The translations under genes and the position numbers were made by a program. A model generated the notes under the pieces. The model saw only the letters and a program-made list of their open reading frames with translations, was not told the DNA's origin and did no database searches. This document shows, one piece after another, positions 41,810 to 50,566 of a stretch of DNA of 64,000 bases. This DNA comes from Chryseobacterium sp. (GTDB taxonomy: Bacteria > Bacteroidota > Bacteroidia > Flavobacteriales > Weeksellaceae), in contig NZ_CP044507.1 in assembly GCF_008831505.1 (NCBI RefSeq), positions 1,984,001 to 2,048,000 of the forward strand, in the 5' to 3' direction. How positions within the stretch are numbered: the stretch's first letter is position 1; the number at the start of each line of letters is the position of its first letter.

Positions 41810-43471
41810 TTACGCCTCACACGACGAGCACGTCACAAAGTTCACCATCATCTCCTTCGAAACAGATGAACTTCTTTGGTAATATAAAGTCTTCACGCCT
41901 TTTTTCCAGGCTTCAATATAGAGATAGTTCACATCCTTCACCGGCATCGTACTCGGGATCTGAAGGTTCAGCGACTGGGCCTGGTCGATATACTGCTGAC
42001 GCTGTGCCGCCTGGGAAATAATTTCCATCGGAGAAATCTCGCGGAAGGTTTTGAACACCGCTTTCTCCTCATCGGTAAGTTCAGCCAGATGCTGTACGGA
42101 ACCGTGGTTCAGCATTATTGTTCTCCAGGTTTCCTCATTGTCAATGCCTTTTTCCTGAAGCAGCTTCGCCAGGTACTTGTTCTTACGCATGAAATTACCT
42201 TTGGCAAGTCCGGCCTTATAGTAATTGGATGCAAACGGCTCGATTCCCGGAGAAGTCTGACCCAGGATGGCAGAGCTGGAAGTCGTAGGTGCAACAGCCA
42301 TCGTGGTGGTGTTGCGCATACCGTAGCCTTTCAGTAATTCCGGTTCACCGTAAATATTAGCCAGTTCCTGTGATGCCTGCAGGGACTGTTCTTTGATTTG
42401 CCTGAAGGCGCGTGCATTGAACTGCGTAGCTTCAAAACTTTCAAAAGGAATCATGTTTTTCTGCAGGTAGGAATGGTAACCCAGCACACCAAGCCCCAGA
42501 GCTCTGTGTCTCATGGCAAAGTTTCTGGCACCCGTTAGATAGTAATTACCTTCCGTTTTCTCAATGAATTCAGAAAGTACCGCATCCAGGAAGTAAATGG
42601 CCAGTTTCACGGCATTGGTATCCTTCCACTCGTCATAAAGCTCCAGGTTCATGGAGGACAGGCAGCAGATAAAGGATTCCTCCTCACTGGACGGCAGCAT
42701 AATCTCGGAGCACAGGTTGCTGGCGTTAATTGTCATGCCCAAATCCTTGTAGACCTGAGGTTTGTTACGGTTCACATTATCGGAGAACAGGATATAAGGC
42801 AGACCTTTCTGCTGACGGCTTTCCAGCACGCGGGCCCAAATCCGGCGCTTCTCCATATCACCGTCTATCATGTCCTGCATCCAGTAATCCGGTACGCAGA
42901 TACCCGTAAACAGGTTCTGGATGGGGCTGCCAATGTCCTTAATGGACAGGAATTCTTCAATATCACCATGGTCCACATCCAGGTAAGCAGCAAATGCCCC
43001 ACGGCGCACACCGCCCTGAGATACTACATCCATCGCAGTATCGTAAAGTTTCATAAAGGAAACCGCACCGGAAGATTTTCCGTTGTCCGTTACGGCAGTC
43101 CCGCGGTTACGCAGTTCCCCGAAATAACCCGAGGTACCTCCGCCAATCTTGGTCTGCATAATCACCTCGCCCAGTTTATGGGTAATGCCCTCAATATTAT
43201 CCGGAACATGCACGTTGAAGCATGAAATCGGCAATCCCCGCTGGGTACCCATATTGGCCCAAACCGGCGACGAGAAGCTGATCCAGCCTTTGGTAATCAT
43301 TTCCTCAAAAGCAGGCTGAAGCTCCGGTTTATAGAGTCTTTTTGCCGCTGCAGTGGTTATACGTTCTATAGCGCCTTTCACGGTTTCACCTTTCAGCAGG
43401 TAACCGCGGTTCAGCATTTGCTCGGACTCTTCATTGAGCCACCAGATGTCGTTTTTTTGTTCTTCCATCAT
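41810..43471 (-). CDS. nrdA: Ribonucleoside-diphosphate reductase, large (alpha) subunit
   Basis: 553 residues, the short form. Catalytic features: GLPISCFNVH (redox Cys), NASNLCSEIMLP (thiyl-radical Cys, Asn, Glu), FICCLSSMNLE (second redox Cys), KTLYYQRSSS (radical-transfer Tyr pair), and a C-terminal CSSCEA that reduces the active site. It converts ribonucleoside diphosphates to deoxy forms with NrdB. The protein begins near the barrel domain (MEEQKNDIWWLNEESEQML), so the N-terminal ATP-cone that senses dATP is missing. nrdB lies upstream on the same strand, 594 bp away. Confidence 0.97.
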   Translation of the reverse strand: MMEEQKNDIWWLNEESEQMLNRGYLLKGETVKGAIERITTAAAKRLYKPELQPAFEEMITKGWISFSSPVWANMGTQRGLPISCFNVHVPDNIEGITHKLGEVIMQTKIGGGTSGYFGELRNRGTAVTDNGKSSGAVSFMKLYDTAMDVVSQGGVRRGAFAAYLDVDHGDIEEFLSIKDIGSPIQNLFTGICVPDYWMQDMIDGDMEKRRIWARVLESRQQKGLPYILFSDNVNRNKPQVYKDLGMTINASNLCSEIMLPSSEEESFICCLSSMNLELYDEWKDTNAVKLAIYFLDAVLSEFIEKTEGNYYLTGARNFAMRHRALGLGVLGYHSYLQKNMIPFESFEATQFNARAFRQIKEQSLQASQELANIYGEPELLKGYGMRNTTTMAVAPTTSSSAILGQTSPGIEPFASNYYKAGLAKGNFMRKNKYLAKLLQEKGIDNEETWRTIMLNHGSVQHLAELTDEEKAVFKTFREISPMEIISQAAQRQQYIDQAQSLNLQIPSTMPVKDVNYLYIEAWKKGVKTLYYQRSSSVSKEMMVNFVTCSSCEA

Positions 43472-43730
43472 AAATATGTTGTAAAATGTAGAGGTACAGC
43501 TACCGTCTTCATTGTTAATAATTTCAATTTTTAGAAGCAGATTGCTTGCTGCTTCGTTTCACCAGTCCGCCCGCTCTCCGTCTCGTCCTATAGACGAGAC
43601 TGCGATCGGGGCTATTATTTTGCCTGGTGATTTGTTCACCGCTTTATCTTTTGCTGTTAGAACTCAGCCTACAGCACTCAGCTTTTAGCCTCCAGTCCTA
43701 ACTTTTAAATCTTTATATCAAAAATCTCCA

Positions 43731-43765
43731 CGTCTGAAATCTGATATCTGATATCTGAAATCTTA
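43731..43765. repeat. Heptanucleotide array, ATCTGA family, in the nrdB-nrdA gap
   Basis: CGTCTGA, AATCTGA, TATCTGA, TATCTGA, AATCTTA. Nearby words also have a 7-nt period: CAGCCTA/CAGCACT/CAGCTTT at ~43.67 kb and TGGTTCT/TGATTCT/TGGCTCT twice at ~43.96 kb. The 594-bp gap holds no ORF I can support; a 17-bp near-palindrome around CTATAG lies at ~43.59 kb. Confidence 0.9.
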
Positions 43766-44013
43766 CTTCTCGGCTCTCACCTAACCACAGAGCGCACAGA
43801 GAGTTTACAGCGTACACAGGGAAAATTCAAAATTTAAAACATGGCCTTTGACTTCTGGCTTCTGGCTCTCTTAACCACAAAGGACACAAAGCTAAAGGCA
43901 ATTTACAGCGCACACAGGGAAATCCATAATCCAAAATTTATAATTTAAAATCCTGGTTCTTGATTCTTGGCTCTTGGCTCTTTCTTTTTTCTTCTTTCTT
44001 CTTTCCTCCAAAA

Positions 44014-44062
44014 AGTCTGAAATCTGAAATCTGACATCTGACATCTGATATCTGATATCTCG
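44014..44062. repeat. Seven-unit heptanucleotide array ending at the nrdB stop
   Basis: AGTCTGA, AATCTGA, AATCTGA, CATCTGA, CATCTGA, TATCTGA, TATCTCG; the nrdB stop codon follows three bases later (44066-44068). Confidence 0.95.
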
Positions 44063-44065
44063 ACT

Positions 44066-45040
44066 CTAAAACAAATCGTTCTCCGTAATACTCTTGTCGT
44101 GCTTGGTATAATCCACCGGTCTTTTCGCGAAGAAATCATCCATGGAGTTGGCGAAAACTTCCTCTTCAAACCAGATCATAGGTTTGTACTGTTCCGGTGT
44201 AATATTATAACGGGTTCGCATTCCGATTTTCTTCAGACTGTCGTCTACACGGTATTTCATAAAGTTCAGCAGGTCTTCCTTAGTGAAGTTGTCCAGATCA
44301 CCCAGTTCAAAGATCCAGTCCAGAATTTCTTCCTCCACCTGAATGGAATGGTCTACAAGTGTATAAATATCTTCAATATCAGAATCGGTAAGCAGTTCCG
44401 GCTGTTCCTCACGGATCTTGTTAATAAGGTAAATACCTGCATTGGCATGGATTTGCTCATCCACAGAAGTCCACGCAATGATATTGGAGACGTTTTTCAT
44501 ATATCCTTTAAACCTTGTAAACGACAGGATTATGGCAAACTGCGAGAACAGGGATACGTTTTCGATAAGGATGCTGAAAAGCAGCAGTGACGATACATAT
44601 TCCTTCGGTGTGGTAGAGTTGGCATGTTTGAGCACATTGCTCAGGAAATCAATCCTTTTCTTAATAGCCGGAATCTCAACTACCTGAGTGAAGGCATCGT
44701 TATAACCCAGCACTTCCAGCAAACGTGAATACGCTTCGGAATGACGGAACTCACATTCTGCAAAAGTAGACCCCAGGCCGTTAAGTTCCGGCTTGGGCAT
44801 ATGGTTATACAGATTTCCCCAGAAAGTCTTTACCGAAACCTCAATCTGCGCGATAGCAAGCAATGCATTCTTTACGGCATGTTTTTCATGTGGCTCCAGC
44901 TGCGACTGGAAATCCTGTACATCGGCCGTAAAATCAACTTCAGAATGCACCCAGAAGGATTTGTTAATCGCATCTACAAACTGCAGAACTTCCGGATACT
45001 CAAATGGCTTATAACTTACTCTCTTTTCAAAAATCCCCAT
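44066..45040 (-). CDS. nrdB: Ribonucleoside-diphosphate reductase, small (beta) subunit
   Basis: 324 residues, class I beta. Metal-site motifs: HSEVDFTAD (~residues 31-39), EVSVKTFW, STFAECEFRHSEAYSRLL (E-x-x-H, with the Tyr-radical candidate in SEAY, ~110) and SVDEQIHANAGIYL (second E-x-x-H). The C-terminal YTKHDKSITENDLF is the tail that docks on NrdA. No N-terminal ATP-cone is fused, unlike some Bacteroidota NrdB proteins, so neither subunit in this locus has the usual dATP-sensing domain. Confidence 0.97.
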   Translation of the reverse strand: MGIFEKRVSYKPFEYPEVLQFVDAINKSFWVHSEVDFTADVQDFQSQLEPHEKHAVKNALLAIAQIEVSVKTFWGNLYNHMPKPELNGLGSTFAECEFRHSEAYSRLLEVLGYNDAFTQVVEIPAIKKRIDFLSNVLKHANSTTPKEYVSSLLLFSILIENVSLFSQFAIILSFTRFKGYMKNVSNIIAWTSVDEQIHANAGIYLINKIREEQPELLTDSDIEDIYTLVDHSIQVEEEILDWIFELGDLDNFTKEDLLNFMKYRVDDSLKKIGMRTRYNITPEQYKPMIWFEEEVFANSMDDFFAKRPVDYTKHDKSITENDLF

Positions 45041-45424
45041 AAAGCGATTCGGTTTATATCTTGTTAAAATAATAGTCAGACAAAAGTTACCTTACTTGTA
45101 TTCTACTGAATATCAGAAGGTTAAATTACCCACCACAGTTATTATGGCGAAAACAAAAATAGATAATACATCCCTACCATGAAAGGCATAGCTGAATGAT
45201 AAACATAAAAGTTTTCCACAAAAGCAGGGAAGCGTCTGTTGGTGCAGGTTACCTCAGTATTTAGGTGGATTAAAACCAATTATGAAGGCTGCAAATTAAA
45301 CAGTTTTCAATAAACCTAATATTCAGAGTATTTTATAACTAAACAACACTTAGAATCCATTAAAACGGGCGCCCTGTAACAAATAAGGCGCGCTGTATAC
45401 TTATAAAGGAAGCAAATCTGCAAT
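45041..45424. other. Divergent intergenic region between nrdB and the ABC transporter operon
   Basis: 384 bp, AT-rich, no ORF and no heptamer arrays. Promoters for both directions must lie here; on the minus strand GTAACTTTTGTC near 45085 is a weak -7 candidate for nrdB. No NrdR-box pair was recognised. Confidence 0.4.
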
Positions 45425-46117
45425 ATGTTAAGCATTCAGAACCTCCATAAATCATATGATACGGGCAAGAGCAAACTGCACGTCCTGAAGGGAATCAACC
45501 TTGAAATTGGCGCCGGGGAATTCGTTTCCATCATGGGCAGCTCAGGCTCGGGAAAATCTACACTGCTTAACATCATCGGTATTCTGGATGAAAAAGATTC
45601 CGGCACCTACACCTTAGACGGAATTCCTATTGAAGACCTTTCGGAAGTTAAGGCCGCAGAATACCGCAGCCGGTTCCTGGGTTTTGTATTCCAGTCCTTT
45701 AACCTCATTGCGTACAAGACGGCGCTGGAAAACGTGGCACTGCCGCTGTACTATCAGAATGTGAACCGAAAGGAACGCAACCAGAAAGCTTTGGAATATC
45801 TGGAAAAAGTAGGTCTGGCACAATGGGCCAACCACCTGCCCAATGAACTTTCCGGCGGACAGAAACAGCGTGTAGCTATAGCCCGTGCCCTGATCACCGA
45901 CCCCAAGATCATCCTGGCCGATGAACCTACGGGAGCGCTGGACAGCAAGACAACTTATGATATTATGAAACTGCTGCAGGACATCAACCTTGAAGGGAAA
46001 ACAATCATTGTTGTTACCCATGAACCCGACGTAGCTGCCGAAACCAAAAGAAATGTAATACTGAAAGACGGAATCATTGAAAGCGATGAATACATTACCC
46101 AGCGGGTGCTTGTTTGA
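45425..46117 (+). CDS. ABC transporter ATP-binding protein (MacB/LolD type)
   Basis: 230 residues. Walker [18 protein letters not shown] (~residues 36-52), the family-typical [14 protein letters not shown] with the Q-loop (~81-94), signature [16 protein letters not shown] (~140-155), Walker [14 protein letters not shown] (~159-171) and H-loop VVTHEP (~195). It powers the two FtsX/MacB-like permeases that follow. Expected role: export of a small molecule, peptide or lipoprotein-like substrate through a tripartite pump. Confidence 0.95.
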   Translation: MLSIQNLHKSYDTGKSKLHVLKGINLEIGAGEFVSIMGSSGSGKSTLLNIIGILDEKDSGTYTLDGIPIEDLSEVKAAEYRSRFLGFVFQSFNLIAYKTALENVALPLYYQNVNRKERNQKALEYLEKVGLAQWANHLPNELSGGQKQRVAIARALITDPKIILADEPTGALDSKTTYDIMKLLQDINLEGKTIIVVTHEPDVAAETKRNVILKDGIIESDEYITQRVLV

Positions 46118-46129
46118 GAATAATTTTAA

Positions 46130-46262
46130 AAGTGTAACAGTTTAAAAATATAACAGTTTAGCAGTTAAACAATTTACCAGTCTGTCAATTATCAGTTTAT
46201 AAGTCAACTACCAATAAACAACTTTACGACTTAACAACTCAACAACTCAACAACTTAAAAAC
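46130..46262. repeat. Short-word array with ~8-nt period
   Basis: After the ATPase stop codon the DNA runs as degenerate words such as AACAGTTT, GCAGTTAA, and ends in CAACTCAA, CAACTCAA, CAACTTAA. It fills the gap to the first permease. Confidence 0.75.
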
Positions 46263-46278
46263 AAATCCCTCCAATAAA

Positions 46279-47511
46279 ATGTTTGATCTGGACCGCTGGC
46301 AGGAAATATTTGCCTCCATACGAAGCAATGTACTGAGAACTGTGCTCTCCGGCTTTACTGTGGCACTGGGTCTCTACATATTTATTGTGCTCTTCGGTAT
46401 CGGTTCCGGTCTGAAGAACGCCTTTACAGAAGGTTTTGCACGCGATGCCCAGAATCTCATCGCCATTTTTTCGGGTAAGACCACTGTAGCGTACGGCGGA
46501 CTGCAGGCGGACCGCCAGGTGGTATTTAAAAATGAGGACTTCGAGGAAGTTATCGGCATAGACCCGGAAAAAGTGGAATATTCCGCACCAAAATACAGCA
46601 CCGGAATGATGGTAAAATATGGCCGTGAAAGCGGTAATTACCAGATCAGCGGAACTACCGGTGATGAAAAATTCATAGAGAACCGGCAACTGGTGGACGG
46701 CCGGTATATTAGCCCCGGCGATCTGCAGCGGCGGCAGAATGTGGCCGTCATAGGCAGGATGGTGCAGCGTGACCTCATAAAAGACGGCAGCCCTATTGGC
46801 CGCGACCTCGAAATCAACGGTACCATGTTTAAAGTGATTGGAGTCTTTTCTGATGAAGGCGGAGGCGATTTTGAAGAAAGGATGATTACCATACCTATCA
46901 CAACGCTTCAGCAAATGAAAAAAGGTTCCGATACTGTAAATTCCATCCAACTCACCTATAATCAAGACCTCACCCCGGAACAGGCCATAACATTTGGCGA
47001 GGAAATCGAAAAGCAGGTAAAGGCACGCCACAGGGTTTCACCAGACGACGAAAATGCGGTAAGAGTGCGCAACAACGCAGAAAATACCAAGAACAGTTTT
47101 CAGTTCCTGTTTATCCTCACGCTTGTCGTTGGGTTTATCGGCATGGGTACCCTGCTGGCCGGCATCATTGGCATCAGCAACATCATGGTTTATATTGTAA
47201 AGGAAAGGACCCAGGAAATCGGTGTACGGAAAGCCATAGGTGCCAAACCCAACAGCATTATTGCACTGATCATTCAGGAAAGTATTGTCATTACAGTGAT
47301 TTCGGGATTCATAGGTGTGGGTCTGGGCGTCCTTACGCTCGAACTTATTGGCGACAGCCTGGAAGCCTATTTCATTAAGGATCCTAGTGTAGGTTGGGGC
47401 CTCATTATCGTCGCTTTTGTCTGCCTGATCCTGGCCGGATTAATTGCCGGCTTTGTACCTTCGTACCGCGCGAGCAAAATAAAACCTATTGAAGCCCTGA
47501 GAGCCGAATAA
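46279..47511 (+). CDS. MacB-like ABC transporter permease 1
   Basis: 410 residues. Opens MFDLDRWQEIFASIRSNVLRT with TM1 (LSGFTVALGLYIFIVLFGIGSG, ~residues 22-44), then a MacB periplasmic core domain (~45-270) and three C-terminal helices (FLFILTLVVGFIGMGTLLAGIIG; SIVITVISGFIGVGLGVL; WGLIIVAFVCLILAGLIAGFV). The FtsX motifs VKERTQEIGVRKAIGAKP (~308-325) and PSYRASKIKPIEALRAE at the end are conserved. Works with the ATPase upstream and the second permease, possibly as a heterodimer. Confidence 0.93.
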   Translation: MFDLDRWQEIFASIRSNVLRTVLSGFTVALGLYIFIVLFGIGSGLKNAFTEGFARDAQNLIAIFSGKTTVAYGGLQADRQVVFKNEDFEEVIGIDPEKVEYSAPKYSTGMMVKYGRESGNYQISGTTGDEKFIENRQLVDGRYISPGDLQRRQNVAVIGRMVQRDLIKDGSPIGRDLEINGTMFKVIGVFSDEGGGDFEERMITIPITTLQQMKKGSDTVNSIQLTYNQDLTPEQAITFGEEIEKQVKARHRVSPDDENAVRVRNNAENTKNSFQFLFILTLVVGFIGMGTLLAGIIGISNIMVYIVKERTQEIGVRKAIGAKPNSIIALIIQESIVITVISGFIGVGLGVLTLELIGDSLEAYFIKDPSVGWGLIIVAFVCLILAGLIAGFVPSYRASKIKPIEALRAE

Positions 47512-47524
47512 TTTAACAAAAACA

Positions 47525-47566
47525 GTACATTGTACATTGTACATTTTACATTGTACATTATACATA
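47525..47566. repeat. Six-unit heptanucleotide array, GTACATT family
   Basis: GTACATT three times, TTACATT, GTACATT, ATACATA, starting 13 bases after the stop of permease 1. It fills most of the gap to permease 2. Confidence 0.95.
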
Positions 47567-47626
47567 TTAAATAGTACATCGTACACCATTCTGCAATAAA
47601 AAGTAAGTGTCAAAACACAGTATAGA

Positions 47627-48895
47627 ATGAATATCGTTTTCAAAAAAGACACCTGGCAGGAGATCTACCATTCACTTAGATCGAACAAACTGCGCACCTT
47701 CCTCACCATGATTGGTGTGGCCTGGGGCATGTTCCTGTACGTTTCCCTGCTGGGCGCCGCTAAAGGCATGGAAAACGGCTTCGATAAACTGTTTTCCGGA
47801 TTCGCCACCAACAGTATTTTCCTTTGGGCCCAAAATACCAATATTCCTTATGCCGGTTTTGCTAAAGGACGGCAAATGGAGCTGGACCGTAACGATATCG
47901 AAATGCTGACCACACGGATCCCGGAAATCGATTATATCTCGCCGCAGAGTTCCAAAGGAAGTTTTGGCACACCCGGCGAACTGATGTCGCGCACCGGCAA
48001 AAATGGCACCTACGGTCTGAACGGCGACTCACCTATCGGCAATAAAATTTCAGAAAAGAAACTGATCTTCGGAAGATATCTGAATGATGCCGACCTCGCG
48101 CTTAACAAGAATGTGATAGTCATTGGTGAGGAAATCTACAAAAATTTCTTCGACCATAAAAAAAATGAAAACCCGATCGGCCAAAGCATCAATGTGCGGG
48201 GAACTTTCTTTAATGTCATTGGGGTGTTCTCTGTGAAACGGGCCAGTCCTATGGAAAATGCGCAAACCGCTTATATCCCCCTTACCACCTATATGAAGAT
48301 GTTCAACGACGGCGACAAGGTTGATGTCTTCTCCATTGTGAGTAAACCTGATGCGGATGTGGCCATAGTGGAAACCAAAGTAAAGGATGTCCTGAAACAG
48401 AAGTACAATGTTTCACCGGAAGACACCAATGCTTTCGGAAGCTTTAATTTGGGCAAGGAATTTAAGAAACTGACAGGCTTCCTGGACGGCATGCAGCTCC
48501 TCACCATCATTGTGGGAACGCTGACCATCCTGGCAGGGGTCATTGCCATCTCCAACATCCTGCTGATCACCGTAAAGGAAAGGACAAAGGAAATAGGCAT
48601 CAGACGTGCCATAGGCGCAAAACCGGCCGAAGTGCGTAACCAGATCCTGCTGGAAAGTGTGGTGATTACCCTCACATCGGGAATACTTGGATTTATTTTC
48701 GGTATCCTTCTGCTGATGGTTTTGGATATGATAACGAAGAACCAGGAAGATATTCCGTTTTACAATCCTACAGTGGATTATGGGAATGTATTTGCCGCAA
48801 TGACAATTATGGTGACGCTGGGACTTATTGTCGGAATGATTCCCGCACAGCGCGCCGTAAAGATAAAACCGATTGAGGCACTGCGCAGTGAGTAA
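47627..48895 (+). CDS. MacB-like ABC transporter permease 2
   Basis: 422 residues, a paralogue of the preceding gene with the same plan: FKKDTWQEIYHSLRSNKLRTFLTMIGVAWGMFLYVSLLG (TM1, residues ~25-43), periplasmic core (~45-275), three C-terminal helices, VKERTKEIGIRRAIGAKPAE (~321-340) and PAQRAVKIKPIEALRSE at the end. The two permeases differ mostly in the periplasmic domain, so a heterodimeric permease is likely. Confidence 0.93.
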   Translation: MNIVFKKDTWQEIYHSLRSNKLRTFLTMIGVAWGMFLYVSLLGAAKGMENGFDKLFSGFATNSIFLWAQNTNIPYAGFAKGRQMELDRNDIEMLTTRIPEIDYISPQSSKGSFGTPGELMSRTGKNGTYGLNGDSPIGNKISEKKLIFGRYLNDADLALNKNVIVIGEEIYKNFFDHKKNENPIGQSINVRGTFFNVIGVFSVKRASPMENAQTAYIPLTTYMKMFNDGDKVDVFSIVSKPDADVAIVETKVKDVLKQKYNVSPEDTNAFGSFNLGKEFKKLTGFLDGMQLLTIIVGTLTILAGVIAISNILLITVKERTKEIGIRRAIGAKPAEVRNQILLESVVITLTSGILGFIFGILLLMVLDMITKNQEDIPFYNPTVDYGNVFAAMTIMVTLGLIVGMIPAQRAVKIKPIEALRSE

Positions 48896-48936
48896 TAATT
48901 GAAAGTGGTGGTACAGATATCTTTAATTAGAGGAAA

Positions 48937-48957
48937 GATGTCAGATCTCAGATTTCA
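48937..48957. repeat. Short heptanucleotide array, CAGAT family
   Basis: GATGTCA, GATCTCA, GATTTCA. The rest of the 48.9-49.32 kb gap carries CTTTGTGTCCTTTGTGGTTAAA-type words (~49.06-49.11 kb) and CTGAAAG/CCGAACG/CTGAACG heptamers (~49.22 kb), with no ORF. Confidence 0.8.
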
Positions 48958-49323
48958 GACTTGTTAAAGGAACAAGGAAGAAAGAGGAAAGAAAAAAGAC
49001 TTCTGAGGGGTGGGTTGAGATCTCCTCGAGGATAAGATAACAGAATGGAGTGGGGGAATTAACTTTGTGTCCTTTGTTTATCCTTTGTGTCCTTTGTGGT
49101 TAAAGAGATCCCTACGGGATGACAGAGAGTATCGTAATATGGATTTGGATTATTCTCTGTGTCCTCTGTACAAGCGCTGTGTGCACTGTGGTTAGGTAAA
49201 AGCTATTTGTTGATCACTGAAAGCCGAACGCTGAACGCAAAACTAAAAGCGCTTTGTGCTCCGTAGTTAAATTCGCTCCATAAACAGCGTAACAAAAATT
49301 GTAACATTAAATAAAAACAATAT

Positions 49324-50517
49324 ATGAAAAAGAAAATTACCGGAAAAAGGGTGCTTTACATTATACTGGGCCTCCTGGTGGCGGTGGCACTTTTTGCCGG
49401 CATCGGCTACCTCATTAAATCCAATTCCACCAAAAGCGAAACTTTTCTCACCAAAAAACCAATGATCCAGAATATGGAAGACAAGGTGATGGCCACGGGA
49501 AAGATTGTTCCCCGCGAAGAAATTGAGATCAAACCCAATATGTCCGGTATTGTGGATAAAGTACTTGTAGATGAAGGCGACCGCGTAACCGTAGGACAGC
49601 TTATCGCTACCATACGTATCGTCCCGAATATCCAGAATGTAAACGCTTCACAGCAGGAAATCAACACAGCACAGCTGCAGATCAGCAATGCACAGCTGAA
49701 CCTGGACAACCAGCAGAAACAGTTTGGTATGCAGGAGCGTCTGTTTAACCAGGGCGTAATTTCCAGGCAGGAATATCTCGCGGCACAGCAGCAGCTACAG
49801 TCGGCGCAGATTCAGTTGCGCAATGCAAGACAGCAACTGGTAACAGCCCAGAAAAACCTTCAGATCGCCAGAACAGGTGTTACACCGGAACTTCAGAGCC
49901 TTGCCACGACTCAAATCCGGTCCAAAGCCAACGGTACTGTGCTGGAAGTTCCCGTAAAAGTCGGCAGCCAGGTTATCGAGGCCAATTCATTTAATGCGGG
50001 TACTACAATAGCCGCTATCGCAGACCTGAACTCCCTTATTTTTCAGGGAGAGATAGATGAGGCTCAGGCCGGTAAACTTAAGGAAGGCATGAATATGAAT
50101 ATAGTGATCGGTGCGCTTCAGAATAAGAAATTTCCGGGCCGCCTGACAATGATCGCACCTAAAGGTAAAGACCAGAGCGGGACGATTAAATTCCCTGTGG
50201 AAGGTGATGTTTTTAATCCGAACAATGAATATATCCGTGCCGGGTTTTCGGCCAATGGAGAAATCGTGCTGAGCTCCCAGAAAAATGCGCTGCTCCTGGA
50301 TGAAGCGCTTATTCAGTATGAGAAGAAGGGTGGTAAAGATATTCCTTTTGTTGAAGTAAAACAGGCAAACGGTACCTTCAGGAAAGTATATGTAACTCTG
50401 GGAGCAAGTGACGGCATTAACGTTCAGATTAAAGCCGGCATTGATAAAAATGCGGAGGTTAAAGTCTGGAATCCAAGTGATAAGGATAAGGAAGCACTGA
50501 AAGAGAAAAAAAGCTAA
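49324..50517 (+). CDS. HlyD/MacA-like periplasmic adaptor
   Basis: 397 residues. A short cytoplasmic tail (MKKKITGKR), one membrane anchor (VLYIILGLLVAVALFAGIGYL, ~residues 10-30), a lipoyl/barrel-sandwich half (GKIVPREEIEIKPNMSGIVDKV, ~59-80), a Gln-rich coiled-coil hairpin (~105-185), the second half (RSKANGTVLEVPVKVGSQV, ~199-217) and a beta-barrel. It links the permeases to an outer-membrane TolC-like channel, which is not encoded in this window. Confidence 0.93.
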   Translation: MKKKITGKRVLYIILGLLVAVALFAGIGYLIKSNSTKSETFLTKKPMIQNMEDKVMATGKIVPREEIEIKPNMSGIVDKVLVDEGDRVTVGQLIATIRIVPNIQNVNASQQEINTAQLQISNAQLNLDNQQKQFGMQERLFNQGVISRQEYLAAQQQLQSAQIQLRNARQQLVTAQKNLQIARTGVTPELQSLATTQIRSKANGTVLEVPVKVGSQVIEANSFNAGTTIAAIADLNSLIFQGEIDEAQAGKLKEGMNMNIVIGALQNKKFPGRLTMIAPKGKDQSGTIKFPVEGDVFNPNNEYIRAGFSANGEIVLSSQKNALLLDEALIQYEKKGGKDIPFVEVKQANGTFRKVYVTLGASDGINVQIKAGIDKNAEVKVWNPSDKDKEALKEKKS

Positions 50518-50527
50518 CCTGAGTCAC

Positions 50528-50566
50528 AAAAATATCCTGGAGTTTTTCTTCAGGATATTTTTTTTA
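50528..50566. terminator. Bidirectional terminator
   Basis: AAAAATATCCTG pairs with CAGGATATTTTTTTTT around GAGTTTTTCTT; T-runs occur on both strands. It serves the adaptor gene (plus) and the membrane protein gene (minus) that converge here. Confidence 0.85.

Noticed and set aside
46255-47031. Minus-strand 258-codon frame opposite permease 1
   Set aside because: It lies wholly inside a well-supported MacB-like permease and its translation shows no recognisable domain.
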